27,884 nucleotides of DNA from DATBMY01 sp036554605 (GTDB lineage: Bacteria; Acidobacteriota; Blastocatellia; UBA7656): the NCBI GenBank assembly GCA_036554605.1, contig DATBMY010000021.1:1-27884 (forward strand). The letters run 5' to 3'. A program made the translations under genes and the position numbers. Under the pieces are notes generated by a model, which saw only the letters and a program-made list of their open reading frames with translations, made no database searches and was not told the origin of the DNA. Of the stretch, positions 15,371-24,800 are shown one piece after another (position 1 is the first letter of the stretch; the number at the start of each line of letters is the position of its first letter).

Positions 15371-18300
15371 TCATGCTTCTCCTTCCGAGCCGGAAAGGGC
15401 GCGGGGTGTTTCGGGCGCGGCTCCGGCGCGCTTGCCCGAATCGGCGGCGGCCGGAGCCTGGCGCAGACCGTTTTCAAGCTCGCCGGTCAGCTCATCCGTG
15501 CGCCGCAGCGGCGCGGTCGCTTTCTGCTCAAGAGGCGACGATGTGCCATTTGCCACCCGGGGACCACGCTGGCGGACGGCGATTGAATACTCCTCGTTTG
15601 CCGCTTCGAGATTTCCTATAGAGTAGAGCGCGCGGCCGAGGTCTTGATGCGCCTCGGGGTAATGCCCGCCGCGCTGGGCTATAGCCGTACGATAGGCTTC
15701 CACAGCCGATTCCGTGTTGCGGCTCCGCGCGTGCGCGAGCCCCAGATTGTAATAGGCTTCGGGGTAGGTGCCGCCCGACTGTTTTATCGCCGTCTGAAAC
15801 GCCTCTATCGCCGACACCGCGTCGCCCTGTCTCGCCAGAAGCAACCCCATCTGGAATTGCGCCTCCGGAAATATGTCGCCTTGCTGCTCGACGGCGATGC
15901 GCAGCTCGTCCATCGCTTCCATGTTGCGACCCGCGCGGGTGAGCGCGCGGCCCAGCTCGTAATGCGCGCGCGGAAAGATCTGGCGCTGGCTGATGGCGGC
16001 GCGAAACTCCGCGATCGCATTTTCGCTATGGCCCATGTCGTAAAGCACGCGGCCCAGGTCGAGGTGCGCTTCCGGGTACGGGCCGAGCGCGGATACGCCC
16101 TCGACGGGCGATGCGAGCGGGTTTGTTATTGGCTGGCTTGTGAGCGGGCGCGTGCCGCCATCGGCAACCTCCGCCATCTCTTCCGCGCTCATCGCAACGG
16201 TCTTTGCTTCGGACCCCAGCTCCCACGCGCTCGCTCCCAGCTCGCGCTGGGCGATGGCCGTCTCAAACTCATCGCGCGCCTGTTCGAGCGAGCCCATCTC
16301 ATAGAGCACGCGGCCAAGATTGCGGTGCGCTTCGGGGTCGAACCCGCGCCTCATCTCAAGCGCCGTGCGGAACTCGTTTATCGCCTCATCAAGCTGGCCT
16401 CTTCCATAGAGTATCAACCCCAGGTCGAGGTGAGCGTCGGCTGCCTTGTCGCCCTGAGCTATGGCGTGGTTGAGCGAATCGGCCGCGCGCTCAAGATTGC
16501 CAAGCCGCGCGAGCGCGTTGCCGAGGTTGCGGAAGGCGTCGGGGAAGTTGCCGCGCTGCTGTTCAATGGCCATCTCGTATGCGCGGACGGACTCTTCTAT
16601 CGCGCCGCGCGCGTAAAGCGCGTTTCCGAGATTATAGTGCGCCTCGGCGTAGCGCCCGCCGCGCTGCTCTATCGCCGTCCGGTACGCGGCTATCGCCTCA
16701 TCGATCTCGCCCATGTCGTAGAGCGCCACTCCGAGGTTATGCCACGCCAGCGGAAAATGCTCGGCCCCGCTTGTCGCGCGGCGAAGGCTCACGACCGCGT
16801 CTTCAAGGCTCCCTCCTTCGTAGAGCGCGAGCCCCAGGTCATGATTTGCGAGCGGATAATCCGGCTTCTGCTCGATTGCGGTCCTGTAGGCCTGTATGGC
16901 CCCGCTCAGATCGCCCAGGTCGTAAAGCACGCGCCCGAGATCGCGGTGGGCTTCGGCGAGCCGCGGGTTGGCTCGGATGGCGGAGCCGAATGCCATCACC
17001 GCGCCGTCCAGATCGCCGAACTCGTAAAGCGCACGCCCAAGAAAATGATGGGCTTCGGGGAACTCGTCGCCATGCTCGGCGATCACCCCTTCACAGGTTT
17101 CGACGACCGCGGTCAAATCGCCATAATCGTAAAGCGAGCGCGCGAGGTTAAGGTGCGCGTCCGGGAATACGGGCTGCTGTTGGACTGCGCGCCGCAGCTC
17201 GGCTATTGATCCGTCGAGGTCGCCCGCCTGGTATAGCGCCACGCCAAGACGGTGGTGCGCCCACGGCAGCTCGTCGTTCAACGCAAGCGAGCGTCGCAGT
17301 TCCGTTATCGATTCGTCGAGTTTGCCGGTTTCGAGAAGCGCCGCGCCCAGGCTGTAATGGGCGGCGGGGAAGTTCTCGTTTTCCGAAAGCGCCTTGCGGT
17401 ATGCCGCTATTGCGCGGTCAAGCTCCCCTATGCGCGCGTGCGCGAGCCCCAGGCTATAGTGGGCCTCCGGATACGGGCCGCCTCGGCTTTCGATGGCCCC
17501 GCGGTATGACTCTATCGCGCTCGCTACATCGCCCTTCGAGTTGTAAGCGGTGCCGAGCCAGAAATAGGCCTCCGAAAAATCGGCCGACTGGTCGATGGCT
17601 TTTCTCTGCGCGCCGATGGCTTCGTCGAGCTGTCCCTTGCTGAAATAAGCAAGCCCGAGATCGTGATAGGCTTCGGCATATTCGCCGTCGCGCTGGTCGA
17701 TTGCCGTCCTCAGCGCGAGGATCGCCCCGTCGAGGTCGCCCGTGCGATAAAGCGTCCGCCCCAGATCGCGGTAGGCGCGCGAAAAGATCGGCTGCTGTTT
17801 GATCGCTTCGCGAAATTCGGTGATCGCTTCGTCGAAGCTGGCAAGGTCGCACAGCGCGAGCCCGAGGTTGTGATGGGCGCTTGCGAATTCCCCGCCGCGC
17901 TGCGTTATGGCCGTGCGGTAGGATGACACGGCTTCCGTGAGCCGGCCCGCTTCGTAGAGCGCGAGCCCGAGCTCGTGATGTGCTTCGGGAAACTTTGCGT
18001 TCTGCGCAATCGCCGTGCGGAACGAGGCAATCGCCTGGTCGAGCCGCTGCTCGGATGCGTATATGCGTCCGAGCTCGTAATGCGCGTCCGGGTAATTGCC
18101 GCCGCGCTGCTCTATCGCCTCGTCAAAACAGTTCGTCGCTTCGGCCGCGTCGCCCAGGCTGTAGAGCGCGACGCCCAGGTCATAATGCGCGCGCGGGAAG
18201 CGCGGGTTCTGCTCTATGGCCTTCTTATAAGCCTCAACCGCCTCTTGCATATTGCCCTGGCGGGCGGCCGCGACGCCAAGATCGTGGTAAGCCCAGGGGA

Positions 18301-19150
18301 AGTTCGGGCGCTGCTCTATGGCTTTGCGGTAAGCGTCCATGGCTTCCTGGATATGGCCTTGCCGCGAGAAGGCGCGGCCGAGCTGGTAGTAGGCTTCCGG
18401 GTAAGAGGGCTGCTCGTCTATGGCGGCGCGGGCTTCGCTCACGGCGTCGGTGAGGCGACCCATTCCGAAAAACGCGCGGCTCAACTCGAAATGCGCCTGC
18501 GGAAAGCGCGCCCGTCGCTGAGAGATGGCCGAGGTGAAGGACTCGGCCGCGCCCGCGAGGTCTCCCCTTTCAAGCAGAACACGGCCAAGCTCGAACTGCG
18601 TATCGGGATAGGTGCCGTGCCTCTGGTCGAGCGCCTTGCGAAGCGCCGCCGCCGCTTGATCCAGATCGCCGCGCCGCGCGTAGGCGACTCCGATATGGTG
18701 CCACGCTTTTGGGAATTCGCCCTGGCGCTGCTCTATCGCGCGATTGAGCGCCTCTATCGCCTCGTCGAAATCGCCGCGCCTCAAAAGCGCGATGCCCAGA
18801 TTGTGAAAGGCCCAGGGGTGATTGCCGCCGCGCTGCTCTATCGCCTTGCGGTAGGCCTCGACGGCTTCGCGGTACTGGCCGCGGCGCGCGAGCGTTAGGC
18901 CGAGGCTGTAATAGGCGTCGGGATTGTCGGGCTGCTGATCGATTGATGCCTGCAAGGCTTCGACCGCCGCGTCCAGATCTCCAACGTCGAGAAGCGCCCG
19001 GGCGAGCTGGTAATGCGCGCGCGGGAAATTCCCCTGCCGCATCTGTATGGCCATGCGGTAGCTGCTTATCGCTTCGTCGAGCCAGCCCTTGTTATAAAAG
19101 ACCAGACCCTTGTCCAGATACTGTTGCGCCGTCGAGAGAGAGCCGCTCAT
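15371..19150 (-). CDS. Giant TPR-repeat protein (about 33 TPR units)
   Basis: A 1259-residue protein with a start at 19150: AGGAG lies about 8 nt upstream and the first repeat begins at once (MSGSLSTAQQYLDKG). The in-frame ATG at 19204 has no such support. I count about 33 tetratricopeptide units of 34 or 35 residues, with consensus AHYxLGxALYxxGDLDEAIxAYRxAIEQRGGxYPE. The array is broken once by an insert of about 50 residues (around + strand 16065-16220, ELGASAWELG then a Pro/Ser-rich stretch), and a disordered Ala/Pro-rich tail of about 65 residues follows the last unit. There is no signal peptide, TM segment or catalytic domain, so it should be a cytoplasmic scaffold. Partners are unknown. 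It is divergent from the RYR-rich secreted protein. Confidence 0.95.
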   Translation of the reverse strand: MSGSLSTAQQYLDKGLVFYNKGWLDEAISSYRMAIQMRQGNFPRAHYQLARALLDVGDLDAAVEALQASIDQQPDNPDAYYSLGLTLARRGQYREAVEAYRKAIEQRGGNHPWAFHNLGIALLRRGDFDEAIEALNRAIEQRQGEFPKAWHHIGVAYARRGDLDQAAAALRKALDQRHGTYPDTQFELGRVLLERGDLAGAAESFTSAISQRRARFPQAHFELSRAFFGMGRLTDAVSEARAAIDEQPSYPEAYYQLGRAFSRQGHIQEAMDAYRKAIEQRPNFPWAYHDLGVAAARQGNMQEAVEAYKKAIEQNPRFPRAHYDLGVALYSLGDAAEATNCFDEAIEQRGGNYPDAHYELGRIYASEQRLDQAIASFRTAIAQNAKFPEAHHELGLALYEAGRLTEAVSSYRTAITQRGGEFASAHHNLGLALCDLASFDEAITEFREAIKQQPIFSRAYRDLGRTLYRTGDLDGAILALRTAIDQRDGEYAEAYHDLGLAYFSKGQLDEAIGAQRKAIDQSADFSEAYFWLGTAYNSKGDVASAIESYRGAIESRGGPYPEAHYSLGLAHARIGELDRAIAAYRKALSENENFPAAHYSLGAALLETGKLDESITELRRSLALNDELPWAHHRLGVALYQAGDLDGSIAELRRAVQQQPVFPDAHLNLARSLYDYGDLTAVVETCEGVIAEHGDEFPEAHHFLGRALYEFGDLDGAVMAFGSAIRANPRLAEAHRDLGRVLYDLGDLSGAIQAYRTAIEQKPDYPLANHDLGLALYEGGSLEDAVVSLRRATSGAEHFPLAWHNLGVALYDMGEIDEAIAAYRTAIEQRGGRYAEAHYNLGNALYARGAIEESVRAYEMAIEQQRGNFPDAFRNLGNALARLGNLERAADSLNHAIAQGDKAADAHLDLGLILYGRGQLDEAINEFRTALEMRRGFDPEAHRNLGRVLYEMGSLEQARDEFETAIAQRELGASAWELGSEAKTVAMSAEEMAEVADGGTRPLTSQPITNPLASPVEGVSALGPYPEAHLDLGRVLYDMGHSENAIAEFRAAISQRQIFPRAHYELGRALTRAGRNMEAMDELRIAVEQQGDIFPEAQFQMGLLLARQGDAVSAIEAFQTAIKQSGGTYPEAYYNLGLAHARSRNTESAVEAYRTAIAQRGGHYPEAHQDLGRALYSIGNLEAANEEYSIAVRQRGPRVANGTSSPLEQKATAPLRRTDELTGELENGLRQAPAAADSGKRAGAAPETPRALSGSEGEA

Positions 19151-19208
19151 AAATCTGCTCCTGAGGTGATGAGGCCACTGCGCCTGAGTAAGGCGCCCAT
19201 GCAATAAT

Positions 19209-19230
19209 TCGATTCGGTGAGGGGAATCGA
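19209..19230. promoter_or_regulatory. Dyad in the TPR / secreted-protein divergent region
   Basis: A perfect 7-bp inverted repeat, TCGATTC-N8-GAATCGA, about 59 nt upstream of the TPR start. A regulator site is possible. No matching copy was found elsewhere by eye. Confidence 0.35.
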
Positions 19231-19267
19231 TTTGCCGATTGTCCCGGCGGTAAATATAACACGCCGC

Positions 19268-19292
19268 CCCGGGTCAGAAAATAGCACCCGGG
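19268..19292. promoter_or_regulatory. GC-rich dyad upstream of the RYR-rich protein
   Basis: CCCGGGT (19268-19274) and ACCCGGG (19286-19292) form a 7-bp inverted repeat with an 11-nt AT-rich spacer. There is no T-run, so it is not an obvious terminator. It could be an operator for either divergent gene. Confidence 0.3.
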
Positions 19293-19372
19293 CAACCCCA
19301 GGCATATTTTATAGAATCACAGTATGGGTGTTCTAAAGTGAGCAGAGGGGTCTTACGGAAGGTGTATTCAAT

Positions 19373-19840
19373 ATGAACATGCAAAGACTGAAAAAGGCAA
19401 TAACAGGTGCCGCGCTCGTGCTTTCTCTGATACTCGGCGGTGGGATATTCGTAAATACCGTCGAGGCGCAGAGCCGCGACCGTGGCTGGCAAAGAGACAG
19501 AGACGGGGACTACCGCCGCGGCCCCTGGAGAATACCGGGGCGCAACAACCGCAACCGGGATCGGGACCGCGACGACGACTGGAGATGGGAGCGAAACCGC
19601 AACTCCGGCTGGTGGGGGTCGAGAAATTATCCCAACCGCGGGTACGGGTACAACCAGTCCGAGTTGCAGAGGGGCTATCGCAACGGCCTGAAGGAAGGGC
19701 GAGACGACGCCGAAGACCGCGACTCGTTCAACCCGAGCAGGCACAGCAGCTTCAGGGACGGCAACTCGTCCTACCGCGACGGCTTCTACAGGGGATACAG
19801 GCAGGGCTATAGCGAATACGCGCGCTACCGCCGCTGGTAG
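19373..19840 (+). CDS. Small secreted Arg/Tyr/Asp-rich protein
   Basis: A 155-residue protein with a signal peptide (MNMQRLKKAITGAALVLSLILGGGIFVNTVEAQ). GGAAGG lies about 11 nt upstream of the ATG. Residues 34-85 are low-complexity Arg/Asp/Asn (RDRDRDDDWRWERNRNSGWW), and the C-terminal half carries YRNGLKEGRDDAEDRDSFNPSRH and YRDGFYRGYRQGY, a helical pattern seen in uncharacterised exported proteins of acidobacteria. It has no catalytic motif and is highly charged, so binding to polyanions or the cell surface is possible, but the function is unknown. A strong terminator follows, making it a single-gene transcript. Confidence 0.8.
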   Translation: MNMQRLKKAITGAALVLSLILGGGIFVNTVEAQSRDRGWQRDRDGDYRRGPWRIPGRNNRNRDRDRDDDWRWERNRNSGWWGSRNYPNRGYGYNQSELQRGYRNGLKEGRDDAEDRDSFNPSRHSSFRDGNSSYRDGFYRGYRQGYSEYARYRRW

Positions 19841-19866
19841 TTATTTCTGCTTGAGCGGGAATCAAT

Positions 19867-19908
19867 AGCGCGAGCGGGAGAGATAATCTCCCGCTCGCGC
19901 TCTCTTTT
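19867..19908 (+). terminator. Strong intrinsic terminator after the RYR-rich gene
   Basis: A perfect 15-bp GC-rich stem (19867-19881 with 19887-19901) and 5-nt loop GATAA, followed by CTCTTTT. It lies 27 nt after the stop codon and 36 nt before the M64 peptidase start, so the peptidase needs its own promoter or depends on read-through. Confidence 0.88.
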
Positions 19909-19943
19909 GTGCAAAGCGCGGGCTTGCTGTTAGAATCTCGCCT

Positions 19944-21350
19944 ATGACTCGAAGAGCTTTCCTCGCGCTCGGGCTTGCGCTCGCGGCATTCGTTGCAACC
20001 GGTTACTCTCAGACGCCGCGCACCATGCGCGTTGATTACTACCACACCGGCAATGCTACAAGTGAGATGTTCAGCCTCGACCGCGTTTCGATAGAGCCGC
20101 TGGCCTGGCCGGGCAACCCGCGCAAGGCAATAGACGACACCAACCTCGGCAAATATCTCTTTGAGGTTCGCGACCGCGCCACTAACAATCTTATATTCTC
20201 GCGCGGGTTCGCTTCGATATACGGCGAATGGGAGCTTACCGATGAAGCGAGAAACATGAACCGCACCTTTCATGAATCGCTTCGCTTCCCCGCGCCCTCC
20301 TCGCCCGCGCAGGTGATCTTGAAGAAGCGCGACGCCGCGAACGCGCTGCGCGAAGTATGGTCCTTCGTCATCGATCCGAAAGATATTTTTATCGACCGCT
20401 CGGTGACGCCTGCGCCCGCCCAGCTCATCGAGATCGAAAAAAACGGCGACCCGTCCGCGAAAGTAGACTTCCTGATAATGGGCGACGGCTACACCGCGGC
20501 CGAGCGCGATAAGTTCCAGCGCGACGCTCGGCGGCTGCTCGATGTTTTATGGGCGACGTCGCCTTTCAAGGAGCGGCGAAGAGATTTCAATGTGTGGGGG
20601 CTTTGCCCGGCGGCTGCCGAGTCGGGCATATCGCGCCCGTCGACGGGCATATATCGCGCGTCGCCGATAGGGACGACTTACGACGCGTTCGGCTCCGAGC
20701 GGTACGTGCTGACATTCGACAACCGCGCTTTTCGCAATATAGCGCAGTTCGCGCCATATGAATTCGTAGAGATATTGACTAACACGCGCACCTATGGCGG
20801 CGGCGGGATATTCGGCCTCTACAGCACGGTTGCCGCCGACAGCGAGCAGGGGCCGTACGTATTCGTCCACGAGTTCGGCCATCATTTCGCGGGGCTCGCC
20901 GACGAGTATTACACGTCATCTGTCGCCTACCTGCCTTCGACGATAAGGACCGAGCCGTGGGAGCCGAACGTCACGGCGCTACTTGAGCCCGAGAATCTGA
21001 AGTGGAAAGACCTCGTCGAGGCGGGGACGCCTCTTCCCACGCCGTGGCAAAAGGAAGAGTTCGAGCGCCACTCTATCGAGTATCAGAAAAAGCGCGCGGC
21101 GATCAGAGCGCAGAACCGCCCAGAGGAAGAGATGGAGCAGCTGTTTCGCGAGAACCGCGATTTCGAAGTGGCGCTCTTTGCGCGAGAGAAGTATCGCGGC
21201 AAGGTAGGCGCGTTCGAAGGCGCGAACTACGAAGCGAAGGGATATTATCGACCGGAGGTCGACTGCATAATGTTTACGCGCAGCAAAGACTTCTGCCGCG
21301 TCTGCCGACGGGCCATCGAGCGCGTCGTCGATTTGTACTCGGCGCGGTAA
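19944..21350 (+). CDS. Secreted M64-family zinc metallopeptidase
   Basis: A 468-residue protein with a signal peptide (MTRRAFLALGLALAAFVATGYSQ). About 25-160 form the N-terminal beta domain of M64 proteins (YYHTGNATSEMFSLDRV ... WSFVIDPKDIFIDRS). The peptidase domain starts with VDFLIMGDGYTAAERDKFQRDARRLLD. The zinc site is HEFGHHFAGLADEY, with H309, E310, H313 and D320. M64 is named for the Clostridium ramosum IgA peptidase, but in soil bacteria IgA is not the likely substrate. A Cys pair near the end (CRVC) and C439-like residues may form disulfides. A charged helical stretch (about 365-405) is inserted after the zinc site. The start matches the signal peptide; no strong Shine-Dalgarno is seen. 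It converges on the coiled-coil gene, 34 nt apart. Confidence 0.92.
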   Translation: MTRRAFLALGLALAAFVATGYSQTPRTMRVDYYHTGNATSEMFSLDRVSIEPLAWPGNPRKAIDDTNLGKYLFEVRDRATNNLIFSRGFASIYGEWELTDEARNMNRTFHESLRFPAPSSPAQVILKKRDAANALREVWSFVIDPKDIFIDRSVTPAPAQLIEIEKNGDPSAKVDFLIMGDGYTAAERDKFQRDARRLLDVLWATSPFKERRRDFNVWGLCPAAAESGISRPSTGIYRASPIGTTYDAFGSERYVLTFDNRAFRNIAQFAPYEFVEILTNTRTYGGGGIFGLYSTVAADSEQGPYVFVHEFGHHFAGLADEYYTSSVAYLPSTIRTEPWEPNVTALLEPENLKWKDLVEAGTPLPTPWQKEEFERHSIEYQKKRAAIRAQNRPEEEMEQLFRENRDFEVALFAREKYRGKVGAFEGANYEAKGYYRPEVDCIMFTRSKDFCRVCRRAIERVVDLYSAR

Positions 21351-21384
21351 GGTGCCAGGTTGTAAGAATCGGGATTGGGACCTT

Positions 21385-21678
21385 TCAGGACGCTTTCGAT
21401 TCCAGGTCTTCCACTCGCACTAACAGGTCGCGGTGGTTAGCCTGCATAGTCAGCAGGTTGTCGTTAAGTATCTCTATCTTCCGCTCTACCCTGCGAAACC
21501 CGGTATTCACATCCTGCCGCAGTTGAGAAAACTCGGTTTCCATCTTTTCGAATCGCGCTTCCATCTTTTCGAATCGCGCATTAAAGCTCTCCGCGATCCC
21601 CACTAAAGTATCGCCGAGCCCCTTAATTTTTTCCAACACGGTATCAATGGTCGGCTTCGTTCCCATATCGTCAGCCAT
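21385..21678 (-). CDS. Small coiled-coil protein
   Basis: A 97-residue acidic protein with no signal peptide or TM segment. About 25-95 have a heptad pattern (NARFEKMEARFEKMETEFSQLRQDV and RKIEILNDNLLTMQ in order), consistent with an alpha-helical coiled coil. GAGG lies about 7 nt before the ATG (21678). The seven-residue unit RFEKMEA is duplicated through a 21-bp tandem repeat at 21538-21579. Similar tiny coiled-coil genes occur widely in bacteria without assigned function. It lies between a terminator upstream and the converging M64 gene, so it is transcribed alone. Confidence 0.75.
   Translation of the reverse strand: MADDMGTKPTIDTVLEKIKGLGDTLVGIAESFNARFEKMEARFEKMETEFSQLRQDVNTGFRRVERKIEILNDNLLTMQANHRDLLVRVEDLESKAS
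21538..21579. repeat. Exact 21-bp tandem duplication inside the coiled-coil gene
   Basis: Two identical 21-bp units lie side by side (21538-21558 and 21559-21579). The unit encodes exactly one coiled-coil heptad, so length changes here would keep both reading frame and heptad phase. Confidence 0.9.
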
Positions 21679-21756
21679 AATGAACCTCTAGCAAAAAGCT
21701 GTTCCAGGGTTACAGGGCGAAGTATACCTCATCTTCGTGTCATACGATACGGCGAA

Positions 21757-21792
21757 AAAAATAGCAGCCTCGAAATTGAGGCTGCTATTTTT
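21757..21792 (-). terminator. Intrinsic terminator of the TonB-dependent receptor gene
   Basis: A perfect 15-bp inverted repeat (21757-21771 and 21778-21792, AAAAATAGCAGCCTC and complement) with a 6-nt loop. Read on the minus strand, the stem ends in a run of seven T. It lies 22 nt after the receptor stop codon. The A/T ends make it plausibly active in both directions. Confidence 0.9.
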
Positions 21793-21813
21793 ATTTGATC
21801 GAAACGCCGCTGC

Positions 21814-24800
21814 CTAGAAGCTGAACTTCAGGGCGAGCTGTATCTCGCGCGGGCGGCGGGTGCTGAATACCTGCCCGAACTGCGAGTTGGTCCCCAGGAA
21901 ATTCTCTAGGCTCGTAAAGGCAGCGTCCGTCGGCAGCAGGTTCGGGACGGTCTGGAATATATCGTTGACCGTCGTCCGGTTAAAGACGTTGAAGAACTCG
22001 GCGCGGAGTTGTATGCGGTAATTCTCTTTCCATCGCCAGTTCTTCGAGAGGTTCAGGTCGGTCTCATAGACCGTCTGGAAGCGGAACGGCGCGCGCGGCG
22101 AATCCCCTACCTCGCCCACGGCCGTCGGGATGAAGGCTAGCGGGTTGATGTAGTACGGGATTCGGGTAACGCCAATCGGTACGTTTTCAAACGGGTCGGC
22201 CACCTGATTGGGGCGCGTGCCGCGCGGGCCGGGCCCGGTGGCCTGAACGACGCGGTTCAACGGCAATCCGCTCATCGCGGTCGTTATGCCGGCGATTTCC
22301 CATCCGCCAAGCACGTGGCGCAGCGCCGATGTTGCCATGAAGCCGTCCGTGGGATACGGCACTTCATAGACGTAACTCGCCTTGAAGATGTGCGTGCGGT
22401 CATAGCGAGAGACCGCGCGCTCAAGGGCAAAGTCGGTGCGAAGCTGCGGCAGGTCTATCGCGTCGCGGTCGTTCGTCGCGTCGGTCAGGTTCTTCGACCA
22501 CGTGTAAGAGAACTGCGACGACAGGCCATGCCACCGCTGTATCTTCAGCGCGCTGATGAGCGCGTGATAGCGGAATGTGGCGGTCGTCTGCCGGTCGGTG
22601 ATCGTAGTGTAGCCGCGGAAGGGGCGCGCGAGGTTTATACAGTTGTTCGGGTTGTTGGCCGGGTTGAGCGCCGGGTCGCAGCCCGCCACGCCTCTCGATG
22701 CGTTGATTATCTCCTGCGGCGTCGGCGCGTTTATGTCGACGGGCCGCGTCTGGTGATTTCCGCCCGACCCGAGATAGCCGATCTCGAACGCGGCGTTGCG
22801 ACCGAGCTGCCTCTGAATGGTCAGGTTCCACTGCTGAGTGATAGGCGTAATGAACGGGTCGGAGGTGGTGATGAGCGCCCGCGCGCCGAGCGTCCCCGGA
22901 GGGGTGCCCGCGGCCGGGTTGGAGTAGATTATCGGCGTGGCAACGGTACCCGTAAGCGAGGCCGAGTTGTTAAACGGCGGGTTTGTGAAGGCATTCTGCT
23001 CAAGTATCCCTATCAGCACCTGGTCATAGTAGATGCCGTATCCGCCGCGTATCACCGTTCGCTCGGGGCCGCCCGTGAGCGCGCCGATAATGCCGCCTTC
23101 CGCGCCCGGACTCCATGCAAACCCGAAGCGCGGCCCGAAATTGTTCTTATCGCTTTGCTGGACGCGCCGGCCGAACGGGGAGGTGGAGCCGGCGACCACG
23201 ATGCCGTTGAGCAGGTCGCCCGACCCCCGGACGAATGCCGTGCAGGTAGCGTTCGCGCATTGCAAAGCCCTCGTAGGCTCGTACCTTTGAGGCAAGAAGG
23301 CCACTGCCACATCATCGGTGTCTATCGGCATGCGGAAGTACTGGTAGCGCATGCCGTAGTCAATCTGAAGATTGGGGCGCGCTTTCCATGTATCCTGCGC
23401 GTAAAACTCCGTGCGCCCGAACCGGAGGTGGTTGGTTATGTCGACTTCGGCCTCGGAGTAGCTCGAAGCCCTCCCGAGCAGGAAGTCCGCGAGCGCTATG
23501 CCGCTGGCAACCCCGGTCCTGCGCGTCTGGAGTCCGGTGAAGCCAAAGGTCCCCTGCGTATTATTGGCGGCATTCTCGTTCTTCTGCTCCCAGCTCACAT
23601 CGGCGCCGAACTTGAACGTGTGCGCCCCGGTCACCCACGTGAGGTTATTACGCGGGTTGAAGTTCTTATATTCGATGTTGATGAGCTGTAACGCGCCCAG
23701 GGTCGGGAACCCCGTTATAGTAATGGTCGGCGGCCGGTCCGCATCGTTTCCGGGAAACAACTCGTTGTTGTCGATGGGGACGTTCGCGCGAGTCCATTGT
23801 CCTATGTGGTCGGTCGAAATCCGGTTGCCCGATATATTGAACGAAAACTCGTTGACGACGGTCGGCGAAAACGTGCTTGTCAGGTTAACCGAAAAGACTT
23901 GCCCCGGCGTGCGCGTACTGGTCGTCGCTATGTTCGGGACCGTAACGCCGAAAAAGAGGCCGCCTTGCTCACGACTCTGGCTGAGGTCATGCGTATAGCG
24001 GCCCATCAGGCGATGGTTATCCGTCACCGTGTGATCTATGCGTATCGTCTCCTGGCGCGTGTTCTGAATGCTCGGCGCGGAGACCGCCACGCGGTTGGGA
24101 TCGCGGCCCGCTACCGCCGCCGCTACATTCGGCTCGGGATACAGATTCAGCACCGCGAGCGCGCTCGGGTCGATGCGACCGCCCGGGATTATATTCCCGG
24201 GAAATTGCAGTCCCGTGTTCGGGTCGATGATCTGAGTCGTGGTAGTTTGCGAGAAATCGCCCCGGCGTTCGCGCAAGGAAGGAACGGTCACAATACTCTC
24301 GGACGGGCGGATAATGCGGCGCCACTCGTGCGACCAGAAGAAGAAGGTTCGCTCCCCGCCGCGCGGGTATATCTTAGGAATCCACACCGGGCCGCTGAAG
24401 GTGTAGCCGAAGTTGTTATAGCGAAGCGGCAGGCGTGGGGCGACCTCCTCGCCGCACTCTTTGCCGATCGCGGGCGCCGCGCCGTTGTCGCATTCCCGGC
24501 CCGCGGCATTACGCAGGAATTGGTTCGCGTTGAGCTTGTCGTTGCGGAAGAACTCGTATGCGCTGCCGTGAAATTCGCGCCCGCCGCCGCGGGTGATGAC
24601 GTTGACCACGCCGCCCGACGCGCGCCCGAACTCCGCCGTCGGCACCGAGGTGATGATCCGGAATTCTTGAATCGAATCGACGGTGGGAGTCGAAAGCAGC
24701 GTGATGTTCGAGCCGACGTCTACGTTGGCCACACCGTCGACCAGATAGTTGGTCGAGTTGCGGCGGTTGCCCGCGATGCTGATGCTCGTCAGCGCCAGCC

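Noticed and set aside
15644..17209. Long antisense frame of 521 codons over the TPR gene (also 17975-18898)
   Set aside because: The repeats and codon bias of the TPR gene keep the opposite strand open; the product has no domain and no ribosome binding site was apparent.
19287..19303. Possible sigma-54 -24/-12 site upstream of the RYR-rich gene (GG-N10-GC)
   Set aside because: Only the invariant GG and GC fit; flanking bases match the consensus poorly, so chance is likely in GC-rich DNA.
22315..23691. Antisense frames of 458 and 344 codons over the TonB-dependent receptor
   Set aside because: The minus-strand receptor is complete and well supported; the shadows are Arg-rich with no motif.
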